64,000 nucleotides of DNA from JAAXIE01 sp965263155 (lineage in GTDB: Bacteria > Chloroflexota > Dehalococcoidia > Lucifugimonadales > JAAXIE01). The stretch is from positions 2,170,001-2,234,000 of the forward strand of contig OZ253586.1 of the NCBI GenBank assembly GCA_965263155.1. Reading direction: 5' to 3'. The notes beneath the pieces are model-generated. The model had not been told where the DNA came from and searched no databases. It was given only the letters and a program-made list of their open reading frames with translations. Shown here piece after piece: positions 18,874 to 27,127 of the stretch (positions are counted from its first letter, which is position 1; each line of letters begins with the position of its first letter). Made by a program: the position numbers and the translations under genes.

Positions 18874-19223
18874 TCGCCGCCCCATCGCCCTTACCGCGCG
18901 GCCTCCGTCATACAATTTCCATCTACACCTCTGTATCAGGCACCGGCTTCCTTGTATCCTTCGTCCGCCATGACCACCAACTTTCGTCGAAGGTGCGAGC
19001 TTGCGCTGACGCATCCTGTGACAGTGGGCGCCTTGGTCTGCCTGTTACTCAACGACTGAGTGCTCAAGCCTGTCTGTCAATCGGACTGGACGTCTTGGCC
19101 CGCCTCCCCCCTTGGCGTGTTCCATAGCCGGGACCACCGTCCGTCCAGAGATCCTTCATCCACCTGGGCGAGTTTCTGGTATCCTAGCTTCGATTCCGAC
19201 TAGAGCATCCATCGGGGGGCGTG
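18874..19223. other. 350-bp intergenic stretch
   Basis: No gene, hairpin terminator or RNA is recognisable. Pyrimidine-rich runs occur. The ribosome binding site of the next gene (GGGGGGCG) lies at its end. Confidence 0.5.
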
Positions 19224-20108
19224 ATGGCCGATTTAGGGTTTGTGGGTCTGGGGACGATGGGCGGGCGGATGGCGCGCCGGCTGCTGGATGCGGGGCACCA
19301 TGTGACTGGATACAACCGTACCCGGTCCCGCGCCCAATGGCTGGTGGACATGGGGATGGAGATGGCGGACACCCCACGGGCGGTGGCCGATGTCTCGGAA
19401 GTCACCTTTTCCATGATGGTCAACGACGACGCGCTCTTGGCTGTTACGGAAGGCGACGACGGTGTGATGGCGGGGATGACTTCGGGCAAGGTGTACGTGG
19501 ATATGAGCACCGTCAGCCCGCAGGTCAGCCGGGAGTTGGCGGCTCGGACCGCGGAGCGGGGGGCTGTCATGCTGGACGCGCCAGTGTCGGGCAGTGCCGT
19601 GACCGTGGAGGCAGGCACCCTCTCCTTCATGGTGGGTGGCGACGCGGCCACGCTGGAGCGGGTGACGCCGTACCTCAAGGACATCGGACCGACGATTACC
19701 CACGTTGGGGGCAACGGCCAAGCGGCTGCCATGAAAATCGCCATCAACCTCAGCCTGCCGGTGCAGGTGCTGGCCTTCTGCGAGGGGTTGCTGCTGGCCG
19801 AGCGCAGCGGCATCCCGCGGGATGTGGCCTTGGAGGCCATGGTAAACAGCGTGGCGGCGTCGCCTATGCTCAAGTACCGCGCCCCGCTGATCGGCGACAC
19901 GACCAAGGAAGCTCTGTTTGACGTGACCATGATCCAGAAGGACTTGGAGTTGGCCCTTGAGATGGGGCATGAGTTGGGTGTGCCGCTGAATACGGCGGCT
20001 GTCACCAACCAGATGCTGACCACGGCCCGAGGCATGGGGCTGGGGAACAAGGACTTCATCATCTTCCATGAGATGTTGAGGCGGTTGTCGGGTGAGGCGC
20101 CAGAGTAG
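19224..20108 (+). CDS. NAD(P)-dependent 3-hydroxyisobutyrate dehydrogenase family protein
   Basis: A 294-residue beta-hydroxyacid dehydrogenase. The N-terminal GFVGLGTMGGRMARRL is the dinucleotide-binding loop. The substrate segment DAPVSGSAVTVEAGTL and the catalytic lysine in GNGQAAAMKIAINL are present, and a C-terminal helical domain ends with KDLELALEMGHELGVPL. Members reduce or oxidise hydroxyisobutyrate, tartronate semialdehyde or related acids; the substrate is not readable here. A GTG precedes the ATG by one codon, and I chose the ATG. It is followed by a repeat and then a M24-family gene on the same strand. Confidence 0.9.
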   Translation: MADLGFVGLGTMGGRMARRLLDAGHHVTGYNRTRSRAQWLVDMGMEMADTPRAVADVSEVTFSMMVNDDALLAVTEGDDGVMAGMTSGKVYVDMSTVSPQVSRELAARTAERGAVMLDAPVSGSAVTVEAGTLSFMVGGDAATLERVTPYLKDIGPTITHVGGNGQAAAMKIAINLSLPVQVLAFCEGLLLAERSGIPRDVALEAMVNSVAASPMLKYRAPLIGDTTKEALFDVTMIQKDLELALEMGHELGVPLNTAAVTNQMLTTARGMGLGNKDFIIFHEMLRRLSGEAPE

Positions 20109-20148
20109 GGCAGTCCCTTCGTGGTGGGCTTGGTAACGAGTCCGGGCC

Positions 20149-20202
20149 GTGGGTTCCCGCCCCGGATCGGGGTCCGGGGCAGGCTCTGCGCGGGAATGAC
20201 GG
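20149..20202. repeat. Dispersed palindromic repeat, extended copy
   Basis: GGGTTCCCGC and GCGGGAATGACGG arms flank an inner palindrome (CCCCGGATCGGGGTCCGGGG). It is the same family as the 77-bp array, with an enlarged loop. Confidence 0.65.
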
Positions 20203-20283
20203 GGTGGGCCGATTGCTGAGGGGAAGGCCCACTTCTTTGGGACTACGGGCAACAGTTTGGCAAGCACGGCGGGAGGCAGACAA

Positions 20284-21582
20284 GTGACGCTGAAGACCTT
20301 TGGGGCGATGGGGACGGACTTGGCGGAGCGGGTGAATTTTGACCGGCTGCGGACGGAGCGGCTGGGTAAGGCCAAGGAGGCACTGCGGGAATCGGAGTTG
20401 GGGGCTGTGCTCTGCTTCGATATGAATAATATCCGCTACCTGACGGCCACTGCCATCGGCACTTGGGCCATGGACAAGCTGGTGCGGTTCTCGCTGCTGG
20501 CGCAAGACGACGACCCCATCCTGTGGGACTTCGGCTCGGCGGCGCGGCATCACCAGCTTTACTGCCCTTGGCTGGGGGAAGAGCGCTCGCGGTATGGCAT
20601 ATCGACCTTGCGCGGAGCGACGCCTCCAGAAGCGGGCCGGGCTGAGGATGTGGCCCTGAAAATCAAGATTGAGCTGGAGGAGCGGGGCTTGCAGAACGAG
20701 CCTCTTGGGGTGGACATTGCCGAGCCTGCGGTGATTTTTGCGCTACAGGCTGCTGGTCTGAATGTGGTGGACGGGCAGCAGTTGATGCTGAACACTCGCA
20801 AAGTGAAGACTGAGGACGAAATCTCGCTGCTGAACATGGCCTGCAGCATGGTGGATGCGACTTATGACGAGTTGTACCGGGCTTTGCGTCCTGGGGTGCG
20901 GGAGAACGAGGCTGTGGCCATGGCCAACAAGACCCTGTACGAGATGGGGTCGGAGCATGTGGAGGGGATCAATGCGATTTCGGGGGAGCGGTGCAACCCC
21001 CATCCTCACAACTTCACTGACCGCATTTTGCGGCCGGGGGACCCGGCATACTTCGACATCATGCACAGCTACATGGGCTACCGCACCTGCTATTACCGGA
21101 CTCTTGCCATCGGCAGCGCCTCCCCGGCGCAGCGCGATGCGTACAAGAGGGCCCGCGAGATACTGGACCAGTCCATCGATATGATCAAGCCGGGAGTGAC
21201 CACGGCGGATGTGGCCAGCCTGTGGCCCCGCGCCCAAGAGTTTGGCTTCCCCAGCGAGGAGGCGGCCTTTGCTCTGCAGTACGGGCACGGGGTGGGGCTC
21301 TCCATCTGGGAGAAGCCAATCTTCAGCCGGTACATCTCGCTGGACGCCCCGGAGACCATTGAGGAAGGGATGACCTTCGCCTTGGAGACCTTCTGGCCAG
21401 CGACAGATGGCTGGTCGGCGGCCCGTATCGAGGAGCAGTTGGTGGTGACGGCTGACGGGTGCGAGGTCATCACCAAGTTCCCGGCGGAGGAGTTGCTGGT
21501 GTGCGGGGTGCGGTACTACACGGGGACGGGCCCGTTGCCGACGACGCGGGAGGCGCAGTCGCACCTGAACCGGGGGGAGTGA
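20284..21582 (+). CDS. M24 family metallopeptidase-like protein (creatinase/DddP-like)
   Basis: A 432-residue pita-bread-fold protein with an N-terminal creatinase-like domain (residues 1-165) and a C-terminal catalytic domain. Metal ligand positions include the Asp of YFDIMHSY, the His of YGHGVGLSIWEKP, the Glu of LETFWP and the Glu of RIEEQLVV. The second Asp expected 11 residues after the first is Cys instead (MGYRTCYYRT). It may be an aminopeptidase P, creatinase, ectoine hydrolase or DMSP lyase-like enzyme; the altered ligand makes plain aminopeptidase activity doubtful. The GTG at 20284 lies behind GGGAGGCAGACAA and is preferred over the TTG at 20257. Confidence 0.8.
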   Translation: MTLKTFGAMGTDLAERVNFDRLRTERLGKAKEALRESELGAVLCFDMNNIRYLTATAIGTWAMDKLVRFSLLAQDDDPILWDFGSAARHHQLYCPWLGEERSRYGISTLRGATPPEAGRAEDVALKIKIELEERGLQNEPLGVDIAEPAVIFALQAAGLNVVDGQQLMLNTRKVKTEDEISLLNMACSMVDATYDELYRALRPGVRENEAVAMANKTLYEMGSEHVEGINAISGERCNPHPHNFTDRILRPGDPAYFDIMHSYMGYRTCYYRTLAIGSASPAQRDAYKRAREILDQSIDMIKPGVTTADVASLWPRAQEFGFPSEEAAFALQYGHGVGLSIWEKPIFSRYISLDAPETIEEGMTFALETFWPATDGWSAARIEEQLVVTADGCEVITKFPAEELLVCGVRYYTGTGPLPTTREAQSHLNRGE

Positions 21583-21950
21583 GGCTGCTGCTTGGGGCGA
21601 ACAGCGGCACATTTCTCTGGCATCGGTCTCGCATTTCGTAGCTGGAGTGAGACCAGAGGTGTGGCATTTTTCGTATCGGAATGTCACACCGGTGGTAAAT
21701 AGGAAACAATTTTTCGCATTTGGCCGCTGCGACATTTGTGACATGGTCGTATCTGCGCAGCTAGGGCCGCGGTGCGACATGACGACGATGCAAATGGTCC
21801 CAATGGCGTAGCTGAGTGCGGCCACGGCCGTAGCTGAAAAACATTTTTTCGTATCTGAAACATGTCTCTTTGGCCGCATCCCCGTATCTGAATTAGCTAT
21901 CCGCATCTGGCCGCACTTCCGCATCCTCCCGTCCTCCCATAACAATGTCC
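21583..21950. other. Non-coding stretch with clustered CGTATCTG-like motifs
   Basis: No gene is supported. Variants of CG(T/C)A(T/G)CTG occur about eight times between 21625 and 21930, mixed with short poly-T runs and GCGGCC words. One further CGTATCTGAAA copy lies near 47490, upstream of the luciferase-like gene. Function is unknown. Confidence 0.5.
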
Positions 21951-21951
21951 G

Positions 21952-21995
21952 AAAAGAAAAGGCAGGGGCGACCCTTGAGGGGTCAGTCCCCTGCC
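21952..21995 (-). terminator. Rho-independent terminator of the HEPN-like/HicB transcript
   Basis: On the minus strand GGCAGGGG (21995-21988) pairs with CCCCTGCC (21968-21961) around an inner GACCCC/GGGTC stem. A TTTTCTTTTC tract follows. It sits 124 nt downstream of the minus-strand HicB stop. Confidence 0.75.
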
Positions 21996-22118
21996 TGCTT
22001 CCTGTGTTGAGATTAGGGGGTAGGGGTGGGGTGGGTCAATGAGGAAATGTCATGGGGGGGTGGGAGTCGTGCTTAGGAAGTGGTTGGAGCGGTCCGGACT
22101 CCTGCTTCGCTAGGCACA

Positions 22119-22334
22119 TCAGGAACGGGGACTGTCCACCTTGATGGTGGAAATGGTGGGTTCAGGGACCGTTTCACCGTGCTCAACCATCAGCTCTACG
22201 TGGTCCTTGACCGCTTCAGTGATGAGGGAGATGGCCTCTTCCCGGCTCTCGCCCGCCGCTACGCAACCCGGGAGGTCGGGGAGGTAGGCGCCATAGCTGG
22301 TGGGGCCTTTTTCGATGATGACGGTGTATTTCAT
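22119..22334 (-). CDS. hicB: HicB-type antitoxin (internal start)
   Basis: A 71-residue HicB-like protein starting at the internal ATG at 22334, 8-9 nt after AAGGAG. The partial RNase-H-like fold is clear (YTVIIEKGPTSYGAYLPDLPGC, then EAISLITEAVKDHVELM). HicB normally neutralises the HicA mRNA interferase encoded just upstream. No intact hicA is present; only a possible 3' remnant overlaps this start. Short HicB-like proteins without HicA are common and may act as orphan antitoxins. Confidence 0.75.
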   Translation of the reverse strand: MKYTVIIEKGPTSYGAYLPDLPGCVAAGESREEAISLITEAVKDHVELMVEHGETVPEPTISTIKVDSPRS

Positions 22335-22865
22335 GGGACTTGCTCTCCTTGCAGCCCGGCCTGCCTCATGATGTGTGAGTAGTCGCTTCCTCGTTTCTTC
22401 CAGCTTATCTGCCAACAACTCTATCAGGGACCTTAGAAATCCCGCTGGATATACCGTGATGTCCCTGCTTCTTTTTTCCATCGAGAATCTGTTGCTAACG
22501 AAAGGTTGACGATGGTTTCGAAGCAGGTCCTTGGTCAGTTGAAGTTGTTTGAGTGACTGTACTGTCTCATCTCTTAGCCCATCGAGAAAAGTAGACAAGT
22601 CGTGTATGTGAGGAACGCACTTGGGAGAGTTGTCTAATGCCCAAAGCGACTTTATCGCGATCTCGAAAGCATAACTACTTATGACCGCCTGTACATTGAT
22701 CAGAGTGACCTCTTCATCTTTGCCGCGTGTTTCTAAGGAACCTATCCTGTCGTCTAAGCTTTCCAGCAGGTCACAATAGACCTCTATCTCGTCTATGGCG
22801 CGGTAGGAGCGCCAATGTTCATTCCCAAACAAGAATCTTTCGGTAGGCACAGAAATGGTCGGCAT
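22119..22865 (-). CDS. HEPN-like protein read in frame into a HicB antitoxin
   Basis: The frame runs 248 residues from an ATG at 22865, 6-7 nt after AAGGAG. Residues 1-175 look like a helical HEPN-type domain (YAFEIAIKSLWAL, then HIHDLSTFLDGL). The last 71 residues are a complete HicB: MKYTVIIEKG, YGAYLPDLPGCVAAGESREEA and a C-terminal strand region. An AGGAG precedes the internal Met at 22334, so HicB can also be made alone. HEPN and HicB are both toxin-antitoxin parts, but this join is unusual. In another frame the junction still encodes what looks like the end of HicA, which suggests the fusion arose by recombination over a former hicA. A terminator lies downstream. The HEPN call is tentative; HicB is firm. 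Confidence 0.6.
   Translation of the reverse strand: MPTISVPTERFLFGNEHWRSYRAIDEIEVYCDLLESLDDRIGSLETRGKDEEVTLINVQAVISSYAFEIAIKSLWALDNSPKCVPHIHDLSTFLDGLRDETVQSLKQLQLTKDLLRNHRQPFVSNRFSMEKRSRDITVYPAGFLRSLIELLADKLEETRKRLLTHHEAGRAARRASPMKYTVIIEKGPTSYGAYLPDLPGCVAAGESREEAISLITEAVKDHVELMVEHGETVPEPTISTIKVDSPRS
22331..22399 (-). pseudogene. Possible 3' remnant of hicA
   Basis: In the frame offset from the fusion ORF, the minus strand reads RGSDYSHIMRQAGLQGEQVP and then TGA at 22333-22331, overlapping the hicB ATG. The HIMRQAGL...E part resembles the usual HicA C-terminus (ILRQAGLTxEE). It is only about 15 informative residues, so this is a suggestion. Confidence 0.3.
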
Positions 22866-22950
22866 CAAATACTCCTTCAAATGCAATGAGCTACATGCAT
22901 TCAGTATCCTACTTTTCGAACTATGTGTTTTCTGCTGCTCCCGCCTTCGC

Positions 22951-23095
22951 CTATGCCTCGAAGATTTTGGGGGGGAGGAGGGCGGAAACTAAGAAGTTGG
23001 GGACGGCGACCAGTTTGCTGACTTTGAGGTCGCCGTCGACCGAACAGACCACGTGGGTTTCCTCGCGAGTGGTCACAGCTGCGGTCTGCCCTATG
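22951..23095 (-). pseudogene. Decayed duplicate of the formamidase 3' end
   Basis: The minus strand encodes VVCSVDGDLKVSKLVAVPNF and then LVSALLPPKIFEA-stop. This matches the end of the intact acetamidase/formamidase at 24909-26015 (VICSVAVDLKVSELVDVPNF, then VVSAFLPLQIFDA-stop). About 40 residues are recognisable and similarity is lost upstream. The GIY-YIG gene, the 77-bp array and the DUF2283 gene lie between the two copies. Confidence 0.8.
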
Positions 23096-23239
23096 TAGAG
23101 TTGTGGCGTTCTTGCAGCAGCTAGGTACAATACTTGAGGTGCCTTGGGTGGTCGTTGCCGTCTGAAACGTCAGAGGCCCCAAAAGAACAACTGAACACGG
23201 TGGGCTGGGACTATCGGTAAGAATCAACCATCTGACGAC

Positions 23240-23527
23240 ATGAAGACTCCCTGCGTATATATCCTAGCCAGCGGTGTGAAAAGTACGTTGTACGTTGGGG
23301 TGACCTCTAACCTAGTACAACGGGTGTGGCAGCACAAGGACAACGTGGGCGGAGGCTTCACTAAGAAGTACGACGTGCACCGGCTGGTGTGGTACGAGGT
23401 GCACGAGTCCATGGAGAGTGCCATCGCACGAGAGAAGGCGATCAAGAAGTGGCGGAGGGCGTGGAAGGTGGGGATGATTGAGGAGAGCAATCCATCGTGG
23501 GTGGACTTGTATGAAGGCTTGGGGTAG
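23240..23527 (+). CDS. GIY-YIG nuclease domain protein
   Basis: A 95-residue stand-alone GIY-YIG protein of the YhbQ/UPF0213 kind. The two strands read CVYILAS...TLYVGVT, then the catalytic-region residues NLVQRVWQHK (Arg, His) and the downstream Glu in AIAREKAIKKWRRAWK. Small members are putative structure-specific nucleases, often in repeat-rich or mobile regions. The gene lies directly before the tandem array, between the formamidase remnant and the DUF2283 gene, and may be part of an inserted segment. Confidence 0.88.
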   Translation: MKTPCVYILASGVKSTLYVGVTSNLVQRVWQHKDNVGGGFTKKYDVHRLVWYEVHESMESAIAREKAIKKWRRAWKVGMIEESNPSWVDLYEGLG

Positions 23528-23544
23528 GGCGTTTTAGCTGGAAC

Positions 23545-24390
23545 GCAGTGCTGGGATGGACTCCGGGCCGTGGATTCCCGCCTTCGCGGGAATGACGGGG
23601 GTGGCGGACGGCTCGGGGATTGGATGTCCCTGATGGAGTCCAGGCCGTGGATTCCCGCCTTCGCGGGAATGACGGGGGTGGCGGACGGCTCAGGGATTGG
23701 ATGTCCCTGATGGAGTCCGGGCCGTGGGTCCACGCCTCCGCGAGGACGACGGGGTTGGCGGACGGCTCAGGGATTGGATGTCCCTGATGGAGTCCGGGCC
23801 GTGGATTCCCGCCTGCGCGGGGATGACGGGGTTGGCGGACGGCTCAGGGATTGGATGTCCCTGATGGAGTCCGGGCCGTGGGTCCACGCCTCCGCGAGGA
23901 CGACGGGGTTGGCGGACGGCTCAGGGATTGGATGTCCCTGATGGAGTCCGGGCCGTGGATTCACGCCTCCGCGAGGACGACGGGGTTGGCGGACGGCTCA
24001 GGGATTGGATGTCCCTGATGGAGTCCGGGCCGTGGATTCACGCCTCCGCGAGGACGACGGGGTTGGCGGACGGCTCAGGGATTGGATGTCCCTGATGGAG
24101 TCCGGGACGTGGGTTCACGCCTCCGCGAGGACGACGGGGTTGGCGGACGGCTCAGGGATTGGATGTCCCTGATGGAGTCCGGGCCGTGGGTTCACGCCTC
24201 CGCGAGGACGACGGGGTTGGCGGACGGCTCAGGGATTGGATGTCCGTGATGGAGTCCGGGCCGTGGATTCCCGCCTGCGCGGGAATGACGGGGGCGGGTG
24301 ATTGCCTGGGGGTCGATTCTCGCTCAAGTGTCCGGGCCGTGGATTCCCGCCTGCGCGGGAATGACGAGTGGGGGGCGGTCGCTCAGGTGT
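23545..24390. repeat. 77-bp tandem repeat array, about 10-11 units
   Basis: The word TGGATGTCC recurs at 23621, 23698, 23775, 23852, 23929, 24006, 24083, 24160 and 24237, exactly 77 bp apart, with partial units at both ends. Each unit has GGATTGGATGTCCCTGATGG, a GTCCGGGCCGTGG stretch and a hairpin core. Units with the intact core (ATTCCCGCCTGCGCGGGAATGACGG type) lie at the edges and at one inner place. Inner units mostly carry a degenerate core (TTCACGCCTCCGCGAGGACGACGG type). Because 77 is not a multiple of 3, a repeated protein is excluded. It is not a CRISPR, since there are no unique spacers. Confidence 0.92.
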
Positions 24391-24427
24391 GGGCTTAGAC
24401 TTTTGCGGCAAGTTGTGAGGATGAGCT

Positions 24428-24628
24428 ATGAAGCTGACGGTGGACAAAGAGTCGGACGCCTTATACTTCCAGATCGACGATTCGACCATCGTGGAGTCCG
24501 AGGAAGTATCGCCCGGAATTGTCCTCGACTACAACGAGGACAATGAGGTAGTCGGCGTCGAGATGCTGCGTCTTTCCAAACGCTCGTCCACCCTTGACCT
24601 GTCCCACTTGGAGTTCAGGACGGAGTGA
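24428..24628 (+). CDS. DUF2283 family protein
   Basis: A 66-residue protein with the full DUF2283 pattern: MKLTVDKESDALYFQID, then EEVSPGIVLDYNEDNEVVGVE. The family is small, of unknown function, and often sits near DUF4258/toxin-like genes or in genomic islands. The start follows GTGAGGATGAGCT. It stands immediately downstream of the repeat array. Confidence 0.88.
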   Translation: MKLTVDKESDALYFQIDDSTIVESEEVSPGIVLDYNEDNEVVGVEMLRLSKRSSTLDLSHLEFRTE

Positions 24629-24908
24629 GGCAACGCCGCGGACTGACACGGACGCGACAGGGAATCCTCCGGACAACTGGACGTGAAAGCCTTGGGTCCC
24701 CGCCTTCGGAGACGTTCGCGTAACTTCCACTATCCCAGTGAAGGCCGGAATCCAAGAGATACGACAGCCTAGAACCAGCTACGGAATTGACTCATCCACC
24801 GCCATCCTAACCTTCCCCCTGAGGGGGAAGGGACCCTTGTTGTGCTCGCCCCGAATTAGGCAAAGGTCTCCCTTCGCGGGAATGACGGGGTGGCCTCCCG
24901 GCCTCCTC
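24629..24908. repeat. Intergenic stretch with dispersed repeat fragments
   Basis: It contains fragments of the palindromic family (CCTTCGCGGGAATGACGGGG near 24870 and a truncated core near 24695). No gene is supported. Confidence 0.5.
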
Positions 24909-26015
24909 CTAGGCGTCGAAGATTTGGAGGGGGAGGAAGGCGGAGACTACGAAGTTGGGGACGTCGACCAGTTCGCTGACTTTGAGGTCGACGGCTACGG
25001 AGCAGATTACGTAGGCCTGCTCGCGGGTGTAGCCTCGCTCCATGAGGAGGTTGATCATGTTGAGCAGGGCCTCGCGGGCGGCGGTGGTGGCGTCCTCGGA
25101 GTAGTTGGTGCCATTGGAGACGCTCATGCCAACGGCGGCTAGGAAGCGCCGGGGGGCGGCCATTTCGGGGGCATTGGAGTAGCCGTCGTTCTCGAAGTAG
25201 GGCATGCGAATGCCACGACGCTGGGCCTCGCCCTTGCGGACCTCGAAGCTGACGTGGAGGGTGCAGGCCATCTCGATGGCGGTGCCACAGCACTCGGAGT
25301 CGCCTTGGGCGTAGTGGGCGTCGCCAGCGGAGAAGAGGGCGCCCTCGGCGGAGACGGGGATGAAGAGGCGGGTGCCTGCGGTGAGTTGCTTGATGTCGAG
25401 GTTACCGCCGATTTCGCGGGGCGGGATGGTGCGCAGGGCGGAGGAGGCGATGGGCTCGGTGGATGGCACTGCGCCGTGGGCGTCGGGTGGCTGGACCGCG
25501 CCACCGGCTTGCAGCAGGACGTTCTCGCGCTGGGTTATCTCTTCCAGCAGGGCGCGGGAGGGGGCGATGCCGATGGTGCCCATGAAGCAGGCTTCGGGCA
25601 CGCGGACCCCTGGCACTTGGGGCGAGGTGGCAAAGCCGTCGCGCATATCCCACTTGACCACAAAGGGGTCGAGGTAGATGTTCCGCAGAAAGCCGAAGCC
25701 GGGGATGATGCTGGTGAAGCCGAAGGAGGCGGGCTCGATGTTCAGGACGTTAATCTGCAGGAGGTCGCCAGCTTCGGCACCCTTCACATAGACGGGGCCA
25801 GTCAGAGGATGGACGAGGCCGAGGTCGACGCTGGTGAGGTCGGCATCGGTGGTGCCGGAGTGTATCTGGCCGTCGAGAGCATCGCGGGTCTGCAGGACCA
25901 CCTCTTCACCAGGGTCGGCCTCAACGGCAGGCGGGATGTCTGGGTGCCAGCGGTTGTGGCCCTTGGTGGGTTCTGCGGCGCAGGGCTGGGTGAGGTCGAC
26001 CTCGATGGTTTTCAT
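24909..26015 (-). CDS. Acetamidase/formamidase family protein
   Basis: A 368-residue enzyme hydrolysing formamide or short amides to ammonia and acid. The start at 26015 (MKTIEVDLTQP) follows AGGAGG; the longer upstream frame is not family-like. Typical segments are HNRWHPDIPPA, DALDGQIHSGTT, HPLTGPVYVKGAEAGD, PGVRVPEACFMGTIGIAP, GGNLDIKQL, and the GDAHYAQGDSE active-site loop followed by CCGTAIEM. All appear intact. A decayed copy of its 3' end lies 2 kb downstream in transcription sense (22951-23095). It precedes no obvious amide transporter. Confidence 0.92.
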   Translation of the reverse strand: MKTIEVDLTQPCAAEPTKGHNRWHPDIPPAVEADPGEEVVLQTRDALDGQIHSGTTDADLTSVDLGLVHPLTGPVYVKGAEAGDLLQINVLNIEPASFGFTSIIPGFGFLRNIYLDPFVVKWDMRDGFATSPQVPGVRVPEACFMGTIGIAPSRALLEEITQRENVLLQAGGAVQPPDAHGAVPSTEPIASSALRTIPPREIGGNLDIKQLTAGTRLFIPVSAEGALFSAGDAHYAQGDSECCGTAIEMACTLHVSFEVRKGEAQRRGIRMPYFENDGYSNAPEMAAPRRFLAAVGMSVSNGTNYSEDATTAAREALLNMINLLMERGYTREQAYVICSVAVDLKVSELVDVPNFVVSAFLPLQIFDA

Positions 26016-26109
26016 GGTGGGCCTCCTCTGATTGAAAGTAGGGGTGGTGTCGGAGTGCTGGTATCGGGCGGATGCGGTGGCTCCCATCCGCCCGCATTCT
26101 ACTCTAGGG

Positions 26110-27024
26110 TCATACTCTGCGTGAGTAGGTGGTGATGCCGTCGGCCAAGTTCAGCGAGCGGGCTATTCCGTGGATGGCGCGAAGCCCTGGCGCTGCTACC
26201 GGGAGCAGGTGGGTCTTGTGGAGGAGGCGGACGGGGGCGTAGAGGCCCATTTCGGTGGCGTCGGCCTCGGTTACGGCGGCTAGGGTGGGGGTCTCGGCCA
26301 CCCTGAAGGTTTGGAAACCGACCTCGGACAGCATTTGGGTCAAGGTGCGACGGGAGAAGTAGTAGATGTGCTCGGGCATGTTGTAGTGGCGCCAGCGTGG
26401 GCCGACCAGCCGGGGCCAGACGCCTTCCACGTCGTGGGTGGCGACTATGAGAATGCCTCCGGGCTTCAGCAGTTGGCGGACAGAGCGGAGGGCGCTCTTG
26501 GGGTCCGGGATGTGCTCGATGGTCAGCAGCATGGTGGCCAAGTCCACGCTCTCGGGGGTCAGGTCGACCTGATCGATGGTGCCGGTGAAGGCGTTGAGTC
26601 CCAGCTCGGTGCGGGCGTATTCGGTGGCGTAGGAAGAGACATCGACGCCGTGGGGAGTCCAGCCACGCTGGCGGAACTCGTCCATCACCAGACCCATGCT
26701 GCACCCGACGTCCAGAGATACACCGGGGGTCAAGCCCTTCAGGGGAAGCAGCAACTCTTTGACTACGAAGTGGAGGTGGTTACGCAGGGCTAGGTAGTCG
26801 GCGTAGCCCACCACGACGTTCTCGAACTCGGCCGTCCCGCCGTAGTAGCTTTCCTCGTTGTAGATGCTGGCCAAGTCGGAGGGGACAGGACGAGGGTTCA
26901 GGAAGACGAGACGGCACCGGTTGCATCGGACGATGGTGTAGCCATGCTTCACATGGAGGCGCGAGTACTCCGCAGACCCGCACAGATTACAGCCTACTGT
27001 CTCATGTTGGACGGCGCTTGCCAT
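26110..27024 (-). CDS. Class I SAM methyltransferase with N-terminal zinc ribbon
   Basis: A 304-residue protein. The N-terminus has two CxxC pairs (VGCNLCGS and RCNRCRLVF), followed by FLNPRP, as in the putative zinc-binding domain that precedes many sugar or lipid methyltransferases. The SAM motif VSLDVGCSMGLVMDEFRQRG lies near residue 97; later VDLATMLLTIEHIPDP and LKPGGILIV complete a Methyltransf_11-like fold. The start at 27024 follows AGAGGAGGCAGACC, and a TATAAT box lies further upstream on the minus strand. The substrate is unknown; sugar C-methylation is a possibility. Confidence 0.85.
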   Translation of the reverse strand: MASAVQHETVGCNLCGSAEYSRLHVKHGYTIVRCNRCRLVFLNPRPVPSDLASIYNEESYYGGTAEFENVVVGYADYLALRNHLHFVVKELLLPLKGLTPGVSLDVGCSMGLVMDEFRQRGWTPHGVDVSSYATEYARTELGLNAFTGTIDQVDLTPESVDLATMLLTIEHIPDPKSALRSVRQLLKPGGILIVATHDVEGVWPRLVGPRWRHYNMPEHIYYFSRRTLTQMLSEVGFQTFRVAETPTLAAVTEADATEMGLYAPVRLLHKTHLLPVAAPGLRAIHGIARSLNLADGITTYSRRV

Positions 27025-27127
27025 GGTCTGCCTCCTCTGATGGGAGTGCTGTTATTATAGCGGCGAGAGGCGCAACCCTCTCTATGGGTTGCAGTCGCAG
27101 CCATCAATTGGACATGGAGGAACGCTG

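Noticed and set aside
20743..21945. 400-codon minus-strand ORF
   Set aside because: It lies mostly opposite the M24-family gene and extends into the motif cluster; no family-like sequence.
23545..24390. CRISPR array
   Set aside because: Units are contiguous near-identical 77-bp repeats with no unique spacers and no cas genes nearby.
23690..24398. Short ORFs inside the tandem array
   Set aside because: The 77-bp period breaks the frame each unit; the translated repeats are DPWIPACAGM-type artefacts.
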